Assembly (NCBI RefSeq): GCF_964340395.1
Contig: NC_135556.1
Span: 6,356,001-6,420,000, forward strand
Source: Glandiceps talaboti
Lineage: Eukaryota > Hemichordata > Enteropneusta > Spengelidae
Direction: 5' to 3'
DNA: 64,000 nucleotides
Shown: positions 1-11,300 of the stretch, piece by piece
How positions within the stretch are numbered: position 1 is the stretch's first letter
Layout: each line of letters starts with the position of its first letter
Position numbers and translations under genes: made by a program
Notes under the pieces: generated by a model
Told to the model about the DNA's origin: nothing
What the model saw: the letters and a program-made list of their open reading frames with translations, nothing else
The model's database searches: none

Positions 1-894
1 TTTGTGATAGATGTAACAATACATAATCAAAAATACACATCCCTAGTTTTCATTTTCAACAAAATTAAGATGAAACATTTTGTAAAGCAAACATCAACCT
101 AGTACAGTACAGTAGCGGTTTCACTACGTCACTCTCAGTCCTCCGCTAGAACTGCTACAGATCAATCATGTGTAAGCTCCTATAAAAAATGTGTCCAGGA
201 TCCTGTTCAAACTGTCTTTTTGTAGACAATATCGCCCACCTCTTTGAAATTTGAGCATATCCTATGTCTTAGTCTACCGGTATATACGTGTCGCTCTCGA
301 TCACATTAATGCTTACTAAATGTTATTTTCAAGTGGAAATCGTACTATATTCTCAACGTTACAGCTAAATTTTCAAATTCGGTGGACATGTTGACTAATA
401 CTGTGCATGCTCCATGTACTAGAACAATGTCGTAATGGCTGCCTAGGACTCCAAACCACTACTGAGTACTTATTGCCATTTTGAATCAAATATGGGTATA
501 TTCGAGTACTTACGTAGTGAATTTTGCAATTGCAACAATAGCTGAAGTTAATGATTGACTGTTTTTATGAGAAAATCATGGGAGATAATTGCCAAGAGAT
601 TTTAGACTGGCCTTGTTCAATAATAGAATTGTAGCTTTGTTTTCTTTGCAAACCCCATAAGAAATAAAAACTAAAAATGAAACTTGTTGAGTCACACAAA
701 ATAAAACATAAAAAAGAATTTAAAAAGTATTATAAATAAAAACAAAGCTACAATTATTGCACCTAAGACCAACCCCTACAAAGAAATTGTATGTGCCATA
801 GTGGTCTTTCATGATCTTATCTTATTACTATAAAGCAGGTATCTCTTTTTGCCTGGTAAAATACTCGTGTATCTTACCAAGCTTCTGTGATTAT

Positions 895-1005
895 GGCTGG
901 GTTTGTCCTAGTTTCACAACAGGTGTCGGAAGTATACATAATAATTACAGGAGTAGTCATTCACTTGAAGTCGCTAGTTAGCACACAACTTCCAAGAGTG
1001 CTCCA
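895..1005 (+). repeat. Diverged internal direct repeat, first member (partner at about 3,168-3,285)
   Basis: Both places share GGGTTTGTCCTAGTTTCACA, then a GGTGTCGGAA block, an AATAATTACAG block, AAGTCGCTAG and ACAACTTCCAAGA in the same order and orientation. The partner has an expanded GTC-rich stretch. They lie about 2.27 kb apart and bracket the Crypton-like ORF and the MITE-like pair, so they could be remains of terminal direct repeats. Confidence 0.6.
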
Positions 1006-1540
1006 ATCAACACAGACAACGGGGCAATTTATTTAGTTTACATCCAACTATTATCACTTCGACAGAAAAAACAGCAAATATGGCGAAACTATTTGAAAAC
1101 AGAAATTGGAAATTCAGAGATTGCAATCACTAATTCTTTAATAGAACCTCAAAAAATTAATCTCTGAATAAGGGGGCAAATAATATAATTTCTAAGACAA
1201 TAGATGGACTCCAGGGGAGCTGCTTTACTGTTCAGCAAAGCAGGTACTGGGTAGAGGTAAACTATCAATGAATGTTTACTAACTACAAAATTTGCTGTAA
1301 AAATAAACAATGTACGACCCCAGTATTAAACATTATAACACTGCATACTCAACTCTCGGTTGTGATTGGTCAATGCTACATCACATGTTATGGACCATTC
1401 TCGTGCTGTTCTACGATAAATGATGTAGCAGGCACTAATTAATGGAACTAGTCCCTAGCTCTATTGATTAGAACCTCATGATGACATCATATATGCACGC
1501 GAATAATGACGATATTTTCAAAGAACAACAAATTGTAAAC

Positions 1541-1726
1541 ATGTCTGGCTCGTCTGAAACTACGACCACAAGCAGCAGCCAACATGAATGTTTTGCTCGA
1601 TTCATCAAAATTTCAGAAGAAGAGCTGGCCAACATTGTCTCTGGAAAAGACTCTAAAAAAACAAAGACTGTAATCAAGACAGCGGTTGGTATTTTGGAGA
1701 ACTATTTGTTATTGGGACAACTCTAA
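1541..1726 (+). CDS. Short ORF resembling the N-terminal exon of a Crypton-derived/KIAA1958-like protein (copy A)
   Basis: The 61-codon frame starts at an internal ATG (M-S-G-S-S-E) and contains the stretch FARFIKISEEELANIV, then GKDSKKTKTVIKTAV and ENYL. From memory, this pattern (R-F-x-x-I/V-S-E-E-E-L, K-D-S-x-x-T-K, x-x-A-V, x-Y-L) is the small helical N-terminal module of KIAA1958/DUF3504-like proteins, which derive from Crypton tyrosine recombinases. No recombinase core with its R-H-R-Y residues was found in the unit. It could therefore be a first exon, a fragment or a chance match. A possible donor follows the stop at AAAAG/gttatt. The frame is open from 1,478, but the upstream residues look unconstrained. 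Identical or nearly identical frames lie in copies B and C. Confidence 0.4.
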   Translation: MSGSSETTTTSSSQHECFARFIKISEEELANIVSGKDSKKTKTVIKTAVGILENYLLLGQL

Positions 1727-1987
1727 AAGGTTATTGTACACAATGCAAACAAACTCTGCTTGCTTGCTGGAGAAGTTTGTTATAATTATTTTAGTGTGCT
1801 GTGGTGTATGATTCTTGTTTGGTGTTATAAAACACATGTTGACTGACATTATTTGGGTGATAGCACGAGTTTGTTTCCCCTCGGGACCAGCCAGTCCCAC
1901 TAAAACAGTTTCATTTCCAATCAGGTTTTGCCCTCGGGGGAAACCAAAACAGTCTCGTTTCTGAGACTGTTTTTGTGTGACCGACTC

Positions 1988-2611
1988 ACTGTACAATATC
2001 TTACCCACAACTCTCTCTGATTGGTATGCTTGGAAGTTCCTTATTTTATAACTTCTTCAGTAACCCATATTTGTCAACATTTTAGGCATGGTAATTATGC
2101 TTAATTAATATGTAACAAAAGTACTTTGGGAATCAAAAATAAAGTTCTACATTTAATTTTTGCATAAAATGTGCTAACAAGTAAATGAAGCATGTACTGT
2201 GAATAAAACACTTTTCAATGTCAAAGTATCAATCACTTGGGTAGACAGTGTGTATGATGAGTTTCAGTATGTAAATTTCTTTTGTCATACCTATTCAAAT
2301 AAATCTATATCTTTGGCAAACACATTAACAGGTGCATATATATTTCCTTAGTTTTGTGGAAAATATTTTGCATGTCTTTCAAGAAAATCTGTTGACAAAT
2401 TTCTAAAATTGCTACTCCTTCTACAACAAATCATTGATAACAGAACCAATGAAAATATATATTCAGAAACTCATCAGTGTAAATTCTACATTTTGAGAAT
2501 GGCAACAATATTTGTACAAAATCCTGTACACAGGTGAGATTTGTCTGACTTCAAGGTGCTGATGTCCAACAGTACAAATCAGTGAGAGTTGTGGGTAAAA
2601 TCTTGTACAGT
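1988..2611. mobile_element. MITE-like inverted-repeat pair inside the arm unit
   Basis: A left end starting ACTGTACAATATCTTACCC and a right end that reads, in reverse complement, ACTGTACAAGATTTTACCC bound about 620 bp of AT-rich non-coding DNA. The matching stretch is about 36 bp with a few mismatches. No clear target-site duplication was seen. It recurs at 10,321-10,944 and, inverted, at about 19,847-20,470. It may be an old non-autonomous DNA transposon, or only a pair of inverted repeats. Confidence 0.4.
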
Positions 2612-4212
2612 GCGGCTAGTCCCTTGTCAACAAATGTACGCTATTGCCCACATTGTCAGTCAACAGGTGTACACTATACCACTCTCCCTGTCATTTTTTG
2701 ACAAAGGAAAGAGCAGCTATGTGGACAGCAAATGAACAGTCAGTGACAATTAACGGCTGTACATTTTTTTTAAAAACACCATAAAAAACAGGGTTATATT
2801 TGCCGATGTCGCCAAAGTCCCTACAAATTGGAACTAGCTACAGAATTAAATTCTCACTCCCAAGGCAAAAAAGAAAAAAAGTTGTTCGCTGACTGAAACA
2901 GACAATATTGCCTCCAGACGGAATTGACAGGTGTTGATTTATTCACAAAGTATAGCCGAAAATAGAAACAGACTACACTCGAAAGTTTTTTTTGTGTGGA
3001 TTTCCAAGCCTCAACAAAGTAGAAAACGGGTGGAAACTTGTAAGGGCCTGTTTCCAAAATTTACCAGATGTTTACAGAATGCCGACAAATCACGCATCCA
3101 TGAACAACATTATCACCGCGACTTTTGGCGACCCATACTGAAAAAATATACCGAGAAAAAAATACTAACCGGGTTTGTCCTAGTTTCACAGCCGGTGTCG
3201 GAACGTAATAATTACAGTAGTCGTCGTCGTCGTCGTCCACCTCAAGTCGCTAGTCGGCAGACAACTTCCAAGACGGCTTCTGGTGTCTGCAGGTATCAAT
3301 TTCAAGTTATCTCCCAGGTTTAGTCTTCGGATGTCCCATGAAGGTCCCAAAACTTGTTCCAAAGATGCTACCATACACTTGTTAGGCTGTTTTCCGACGG
3401 CGACTACCACTGTCAGTGTGACATGTCCCCACTTTCATCGCTGATGGCGATGCATGTTAGAGCCCAATTTCACTACAAAAAAAACATTATAAGTCACTGT
3501 TGAGATTAGTATAGCAGTCAACTATGCTATCACTTGGCAAGAACAAGTTGACGGCCCGTTTCAAAAGGAGACTAGCTGCATTCTGCCTTCACTGTAGTAA
3601 TACCATTGTTAGAGTCACATGTACACGTACGTATACGGTATATTCTATTTGGAAAAGTCACTGCGTCACACTGCCATGCCACCATCGCATTTACACTCGA
3701 TCATAACACCCTTTTAAACCTTGCAAATTTCTACAAAACATTTCTTCAAATACTTTCGAGTATAGAAAGTCAAATATGGTTGTCGATGAAGTTGCATGGG
3801 TAAAAACAGGCGAAAAATACGGATTTTAAGAATGGCTACGGGAACGCTAGTACACTTACCCAACATCTCAAATTGGCCGCCTGCCTCGTTCTGAGATATA
3901 TGAACCTTGACCTCCACGCCGTACCCGTACCCGTGAAGCCTTCCGACGCGACGCAGGGAGGTTTCGATACAAATTTCTCTTTAAACGGACGAAATAATAG
4001 TAACATTACAATTCAAAATGCGAGTGAAGGTATATTTGTATCTTGTAAATTTAGAAACCTTAGAAATTATCAAAAGTTGAAGATAAATTCTTAATTTATT
4101 TTGGCTGAAATACTACAAAATGACAAATTCAAAAATGCTACAAGATCAAGGGTGCTAATATGAGTAATGTCTTCATCGTTTACTTAATTACAACCAATCG
4201 ATCGGTCGATTA

Positions 4213-4823
4213 CGGCGGCCCACAGGTGACAGACGAAAACTAAATTTGTGCTATAAATAATTGATTTTTGAGGGCAAAATATTTAATAAAAGGATAACTC
4301 TTTTATTTCATACGACAAAACATTAATTTCTTGGGTCAATATAGAAATATCAAAGCAAAAAACTACAATTTCTGTGACAAATAAATTCTTTTTACGGAGC
4401 AGAAAATTAATTTGCGAAACGAAAACTTTTATTCGTGTGGCCCAACCTTTATTTTCGAGTGATAACATTTAAGTTGCGGGATAAAATGTAAATGTCAAGC
4501 CGGAATATTATTTTAAGTCCCTTACAATCTTATACTCTGACTGCAGAAACAACATTTGTCACTATACAACCTCCTTTTCTTATCGACGAGATTTACTTAA
4601 CACAGGATGCAACATTAATGTTTGGGGACGAAACATTAATACGCGAGGACAAAACTTTCTTTTTGCTTGACGGAAGTTGGACTGCATGACGGAAATTGAT
4701 TATATATCCCACAATCCTCGGCACACTCTTGGCGGCTATTTCAACTTCACGACCAGCACTATATCTGATCATGGCAAGTGGTAAACACATCAATTGTTTC
4801 CAGTGTATAATTTTTTCTCTGTC
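4213..4823 (+). mobile_element. Truncated TIR of the 4-kb element at the A/M junction
   Basis: It begins CGGCGGCCCACAGGTGACAG after a TA and runs through the whole roughly 600-bp TIR. It then stops after about two TCTG units, where segment M starts. It carries the right-TIR sequence variant (ACTTAACACAGG, not TTCTTAAAACAGG). The small ORFs here are shared by every TIR copy on both strands and show no sign of coding. Confidence 0.85.
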
Positions 4824-6559
4824 TGTGTGACTTCTTATTCTTTGTACAAACTGTTTTTTTTTAATGACTAAGGATTGTGCATTTATATGAACCTGTTTTA
4901 ATCATAGTGTCTAAGATTCAGCTGTGCTAAAAATAGGCCTAGGTTGCCAAGCAACCATAAACAGATGTTAATCTTTACGCCATTGACACAAATATGGGAA
5001 GTAGCCCATACAGATTTATGGATTTCATTGCATCAATAAAACAAGAAAATTTCATTTCCAGGCTGAAGTCAAAGTAGAACAAATCACATTTTGAAACGTC
5101 AAATGTCATTTGAAGAATTTCCCAACTCGACACCCAAGGTAATGGACCCACCAAATATCATGGCAATTGGTTCAGCGGTTTTTGACTTTAAGTTGTTCAC
5201 ACACACTCACGCACACATGCGCGCACGGGGCGATGCCTATAGCACTACTGAACCTCCAGTTCAGTTGCGCTAAAAAGCAACAAGACATCATATCGCCAGC
5301 TTTTAATGAAAAATTAAAACGAAAGTCTGGACTGCAATCTCATGACTACTTTTTTCCCATATATGGTAAGGCTCATTAGCAAAAGAACTTTCACCTCGCC
5401 TGTATTCGTTTCTGTACTGCCATTACCACATCGGCAATTTTAACGTGGTGATTTTGCCACCAATATTGATCATACAAAATCAAAACTTCATAAATGAACC
5501 ATTTTAGAATGAGTATTATCGTTTTTATTGACGACTGACTCTGTTCCCAATTCAACTTAATGACTTTGTCAATCGAGAGCATACATATCTACTGGAATGA
5601 ACCATTCTGTAGAAGGGGCGCAGAATTTGGATTTGAAGTCCGCAACCTTGTTTCGACCAAACACTTTGCACATAAGAATTATAGAATTAAGACTATAGCA
5701 CATATTACATTGCTTGTTTGATGTCAATGGTGTCTTTTGAAAGGTGGCAGTTTACTTAAAGTCTCCTGGACTGATTTCCAATATGGCATCGGTCACAATG
5801 TTCATTAGCATATTAATTTTTTTTTACATTACAAAAAAAATCATCAAAAATAGAAAAGATGTGGTGACTTGAAATTAATAAATCTGAGTAAGCTACCCTC
5901 TGTGCATTGACACACCAGATATTAAAGCAATCTGACGAGGAGTATTTGAGGAGAAGATGAAAATATCATTTTTGGAAAAAAAATCGTAAAAAATTGAAAA
6001 TGGCTCAGATCAACTTGGCATAAACAAATCTGAACAGCCTCCCCCACCCCCAGGAACATGCACACCAAATATCAAAGTATTTTGACTGTCACTTTCGGAG
6101 AAGATGATGAAAATAAAAAAAGTTGACAGACAGACCATGATCACTTATACCTCTATACCTACATATGTATACCAACCTATACCTAAAGCTTACGCTGTCA
6201 GCGAAAAATTAACAAGAATTTGACTTTGCTTGCATGGTTCCCTGTGGCAATTTATGTGTGCACATACAGTGCCTGTGTGTCTCTAGGGGTTTAAAATTGT
6301 TGTTATTGTAATGAACAGTGTGTGAAGCCTCTTTCTTATCTATCTAAATAGTTCTTGGACCTTGGACATTGAACATAAATAATAACACATGCCAACAAGC
6401 AAAATATCACAATTTAGTGCTTGCAAAAAGATTTGCACTCTTACAAAAAAAATGTAATGCCAAAGCCAAAGGTGATTTTAGCTGAATTTATTTATCGTAC
6501 AGTGCTATAATTTGCCTGGATATCTTAGATTGAAAGTAAATGGCCATGCAGTAATCAGT

Positions 6560-6813
6560 AAGATTTTACAGGACATTTCGCTACATTTGCAAGGTTAGAC
6601 TATATCTCCTGTAAATTTTACAGGACATTTCGCTAGACCTGCAAGGTTAGACTATATCTTCTGTAAATTTTACAGGACATTTTGCTAGATTTGCAAGGTT
6701 AGACTATATCTTCTGTAAATTTTACAGAACATTTCGCTAGACATGCAAGGTTAGACTATATCTTCTGGAAATTGTACAAGACATTTCGCTAGATTTGCAA
6801 GGTTAGACTATAT
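6560..6813 (+). repeat. 52-bp minisatellite, left part (about 5 copies)
   Basis: Units contain ACATTTCGCTAGA, TGCAAGGTTAGACTATATC and TTCTGTAAATTTTACAGG. The array is cut at GACTATAT by the LINE fragment and resumes after it with ATATCTTCTG. Inverted counterpart: about 23,975-24,228. Confidence 0.9.
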
Positions 6814-7725
6814 GGTGGTGTACCCCAAGGATCTGTGCTAGGACCCATTTTATTTTTAATTTACATTAACGACATTGATGATGTAGTGCAATCCTTCATA
6901 CTGAAATTTGCAGATGATACCAAGCTGTGTTCAAATGTTAACTCACAGGCAGATTGTGACAGTTTTCAAGATGATTTGAACAGATTGTCTACATGGGCTG
7001 AAGACTGGCAAATGTCTTTTAACGTAGATAAATGTAAGATTATGCACATTGGTTCGTCAAACCAGTCACACAAGTACACCATGAATGATAAACCATTGAA
7101 TTCAGTAACTGAAGAAAAGGATTTGGGTGTATTGATTCACAACTCATTGAAAACCAGTCATCATTGTGCAGCTGCAGCTAAAAAGGCAAACAGGACACTA
7201 GGTATCATCAAACGGAACATTTCACACAAATCAAAATTCGTCATCATGAAGTTGTTCAACTCCTTAGTCAGACCACACATAGAATATGCCGTTCAGTTTT
7301 GGAACCCACACTACAAAAAAGACATTGACCTTCTCGAAAAAATACAAAGGCGAGCTACAAAGCTGATACCAGAACTGAGAAATTTAAGTTATGCAGATAG
7401 ACTAAGAACACTAAATATAACCACTTTGGAAGAACGAAGGCGGAGAGGTGACTTGATTCAAGTGTTTCGTTTAATCAAGGGATTTGATAAAAGTGACTAT
7501 GAGCTACTATTTAAACTTCACCAAACCAGCAGGACAAGAGGACACTCACTAAAACTTGTTAAATCTACAGTTAGACTGGATACTAGGAAATATTTCTTCT
7601 CTCAGCGTGTCATATCTCAATGGAACAATTTACCAGAACACATCATCCAAGCCAAAACTATTGTGGACTTTAAAATTAGACTGGACCAGTACATGAACAA
7701 TACAAGGGATTATATGAGCCTTTGA
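6814..7725 (+). pseudogene. 5'-truncated CR1-type LINE reverse transcriptase, left arm
   Basis: The frame is open for about 303 codons without a true initiator; it enters inside the RT palm domain. In order it shows motif B (VPQGSVLGP), the catalytic FADD box, the palm end MSFNVDKCKIMHIG, the thumb-side EEKDLGVLI, and the CR1-like C-terminus with ERRRRGDLIQVFRLIKG, KYFFSQRVISQWNNLPEHI and FKIRLDQYMNN. The endonuclease and the front half of the RT are missing, so it is a dead 5'-truncated insertion although its remaining frame is intact. Reverse transcription of the element's own RNA would be the ancestral role. The 3' end has a short UTR and 10-bp tandem repeats. Confidence 0.9.
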
Positions 7726-7801
7726 GGCTTTCTTCCCTTTCTTGCCATGGTTAATTTACAACTATGGCAATCACGTTAAATCACGTTAAATCACGTTAAA
7801 T
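7726..7801 (+). mobile_element. CR1 3' end: stem-loop and 10-bp tail repeats
   Basis: After the stop, TTGCCAT and ATGGCAA can pair as a short stem. They are followed by three copies of AAATCACGTT, then the minisatellite resumes. Short 3' UTRs ending in tandem repeats are typical of CR1/L2 LINEs and mark the priming end. ATAT is shared by both insertion edges and may be a target-site duplication. Confidence 0.75.
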
Positions 7802-8127
7802 ATCTTCTGTAAATTTTACAGAACATTTCGCTAGACATGCAAGGTTAGACTATATCTTCTGGAAATTGTACAAGACATTTCGCTAGATTTGCAAGGTTAG
7901 ACTATATCTTCTGTAAATTTTACAGAACATTTCGCTAGACATGCAAGGTTAGACTATATCTTCTGGGAATTGTACAAGACATTTCGCTAGATTTGCAAGG
8001 TTAGACTATATCTTCTGTAAATTTTACAGGACATTTCGCTGGACTTGCAAGGTTAGACTATATCTTCTGTAAATTTTACAGGACATTTCGCTAGACCTGC
8101 AAGGTTAGACTATATCTTCTGTAAATG
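7799..8127 (+). repeat. 52-bp minisatellite, right part (about 6 copies)
   Basis: Continues the array interrupted by the CR1 insertion, with the same TTCTGTAAATTTTACAG and GCAAGGTTAGACTATATC blocks. Inverted counterpart: about 22,661-22,989. Confidence 0.9.
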
Positions 8128-8333
8128 CTATACATGTACCATGTCAAGTACTGTTGACATTGCTTGGAAATTCCTACATTCTTGATGCTATGATCTGCTG
8201 TGATCTGTAATTATTTGTCAGAATTACAAATTACACCCCCCCCCCCCCACTGCTCATTCCATTTTGGGTGTTGTCTGTTAGACAGATAACACAACTTCAC
8301 ATGTACCTGAGTATTTATGTTGTTGTCAATTAT

Positions 8334-11300
8334 TTTGTGATAGATGTAACAATACATAATCAAAAATACACATCCCTAGTTTTCATTTTCAACAAAATTA
8401 AGATGAAACATTTTGTAAAGCAAACATCAACCTAGTACAGTACAGTAGCGGTTTCACTACGTCACACTCAGTCCTCCGCTAGAACTGCTACAGATCAATC
8501 ATGTGTAAGCTCCTATAAAAAATGTGTCCAGGATCCTGTTCAAACTGTCTTTTTGTAGACAATATCGCCCACCTCTTTGAAATTTGAGCATATCCTATGT
8601 CTTAGTCTACCGGTATATACGTGTCGCTCTCGATCACATTAATGCTTACTAAATGTTATTTTCAAGTGGAAATCGTACTATATTCTCAACGTTACAGCTA
8701 AATTTTCAAATTCGGTGGACATGTTGACTAATACTGTGCATGCTCCATGTACTAGAACAATGTCGTAATGGCTGCCTAGGACTCCAAACCACTACTGAGT
8801 ACTTATTGCCATTTTGAATCAAATATGGGTATATTCGAGTACTTACGTAGTGAATTTTGCAATTGCAACAATAGCTGAAGTTAATGATTGACTGTTTTTA
8901 TGAGAAAATCATGGGAGATAATTGCCAAGAGATTTTAGACTGGCCTTGTTCAATAATAGAATTGTAGCTTTGTTTTCTTTGCAAACCCCATAAGAAATAA
9001 AAACTAAAAATGAAACTTGTTGAGTCACACAAAATAAAACATAAAAAAGAATTTAAAAAGTATTATAAATAAAAACAAAGCTACAACTATTGCACCTAAG
9101 ACCAACCCCTACAAAGAAATTGTATGTGCCATAGTGGTCTTTCATGATCTTATCTTATTACTATAAAGCAGGTATCTCTTTTTGCCTGGTAAAATACTCG
9201 TGTATCTTACCAAGCTTCTGTGATTATGGCTGGGTTTGTCCTAGTTTCACAACAGGTGTCGGAAGTATACATAATAATTACAGGAGTAGTCATTCACTTG
9301 AAGTCGCTAGTTAGCACACAACTTCCAAGAGTGCTCCAATCAACACAGACAACGGGGCAATTTATTTAGTTTACATCCAACTATTATCACTTCGACAGAA
9401 AAAACAGCAAATATGGCGAAACTATTTGAAAACAGAAATTGGAAATTCAGAGATTGCAATCACTAATTCTTTAATAGAACCTCAAAAAATTAATCTCTGA
9501 ATAAGGGGGCAAATAATATAATTTCTAAGACAATAGATGGACTCCAGGGGAGCTGCTTTACTGTTCAGCAAAGCAGGTACTGGGTAGAGGTAAACTATCA
9601 ATGAATGTTTACTAACTACAAAATTTGTTGTAAAAATAAACAATGTACGACCCCAGTATTAAACATTATAACACTGCATACTCAACTCTCGGTTGTGATT
9701 GGTCAATGCTACATCACATGTTATGGACCATTCTCGTGCTGTTCTACGATAAATGATGTAGCAGGCACTAATTAATGGAACTAGTCCCTAGCTCTATTGA
9801 TTAGAACCTCATGATGACATCATATATGCACGCGAATAATGACGATATTTTCAAAGAACAACAAATTGTAAACATGTCTGACTCGTCTGAAACTACGACC
9901 ACAAGCAGCAGCCAACATGAATGTTTTGCTCGATTCATCAAAATTTCAGAAGAAGAGCTGGCCAACATTGTCTCTGGAAAAGACTCTAAAAAAACAAAGA
10001 CTGTAATCAAGACAGCGGTTGGTATTTTGGAGAACTATTTGTTATTGGGACAACTCTAAAAGGTTATTGTACACAATGCAAACAAACTCTGCTTGCTTGC
10101 TGGAGAAGTTTGTTATAATTATTTTAGTGTGCTGTGGTGTATGATTCTTGTTTGGTGTTATAAAACACATGTTGACTGACATTATTTGGGTGATAGCACG
10201 AGTTTGTTTCCCCTCGGGACCAGCCAGTCCCACTAAAACAGTTTCATTTCCAATCAGGTTTTGCCCTCGGGGGAAACCAAAACAGTCTCGTTTCTGAGAC
10301 TGTTTTTGTGTGACCGACTCACTGTACAATATCTTACCCACAACTCTCTCTGATTGGTATGCTTGGAAGTTCCTTATTTTATAACTTCTTCAGTAACCCA
10401 TATTTGTCAACATTTTAGGCATGGTAATTATGCTTAATTAATATGTAACAAAAGTACTTTGGGAATCAAAAATAAAGTTCTACATTTAATTTTTGCATAA
10501 AATGTGCTAACAAGTAAATGAAGCATGTACTGTGAATAAAACACTTTTCAATGTCAAAGTATCAATCACTTGGGTAGACAGTGTGTATGATGAGTTTCAG
10601 TATGTAAATTTCTTTTGTCATACCTATTCAAATAAATCTATATCTTTGGCAAACACATTAACAGGTGCATATATATTTCCTTAGTTTTGTGGAAAATATT
10701 TTGCATGTCTTTCAAGAAAATCTGTTGACAAATTTCTAAAATTGCTACTCCTTCTACAACAAATCATTGATAACAGAACCAATGAAAATATATATTCAGA
10801 AACTCATCAGTGTAAATTCTACATTTTGAGAATGGCAACAATATTTGTACAAAATCCTGTACACAGGTGAGATTTGTCTGACTTCAAGGTGCTGATGTCC
10901 AACAGTACAAATCAGTGAGAGTTGTGGGTAAAATCTTGTACAGTGCGGCTAGTCCCTTGTCAACAAATGTACGCTATTGCCCACATTGTCAGTCAACAGG
11001 TGTACACTATACCACTCTCCCTGTCATTTTTTGACAAAGGAAAGAGCAGCTATGTGGACAGCAAATGAACAGTCAGTGACAATTAACGGCTGTACATTTT
11101 TTTTAAAAACACCATAAAAAACAGGGTTATATTTGCCGATGTCGCCAAAGTCCCTACAAATTGGAACTAGCTACAGAATTAAATTCTCACTCCCAAGGCA
11201 AAAAAGAAAAAAAGTTGTTCGCTGACTGAAACAGACAATATTGCCTCCAGACGGAATTGACAGGTGTTGATTTATTCACAAAGTATAGCCGAAAATAGAA

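Larger units (their letters stand above)
1..4815 (+). repeat. Copy A of the 8.3-kb repeat unit (left-truncated by the window edge)
   Basis: Every landmark in this segment recurs 8,333 bp to the right with no net insertion or deletion (for example 1,468 and 9,801; 4,492 and 12,825), with only scattered substitutions. It also recurs inverted in copy C. It ends inside the terminal inverted repeat of the 4-kb element, after about two TCTG units, where it joins segment M. In the TIR its substitutions match the right-hand TIR of the central element rather than copy B, so it is more like reverse-complemented copy C there. It is mostly non-coding. Confidence 0.95.
4824..8333 (+). repeat. Segment M: outer part of the left palindrome arm
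   Basis: This 3.5-kb block is repeated inverted at about 22,454-25,964. Its first 1.7 kb is non-coding and includes a sequence near 5,055-5,215 (ending ACACACACTCACGCACAC) with the look of a dispersed repeat. Its second half holds the 52-bp minisatellite interrupted by a CR1 fragment, then a poly-C run at about 8,236-8,248. No gene other than the LINE fragment was seen. Confidence 0.9.

Noticed and set aside
2931-3410. 130- and 74-codon ORFs in the arms, including an Arg-rich run
   Set aside because: Overlapping opposite-strand frames over a GTC repeat and non-coding DNA. Their conservation across A, B and C matches the surrounding sequence.
4283-4689. Small ORFs in the TIRs of the 4-kb element (also at 12,616, 16,125, 44,534 and 48,292)
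   Set aside because: They recur only because the TIR is repeated. They overlap on both strands, begin and end at no meaningful signals, and resemble no transposase.
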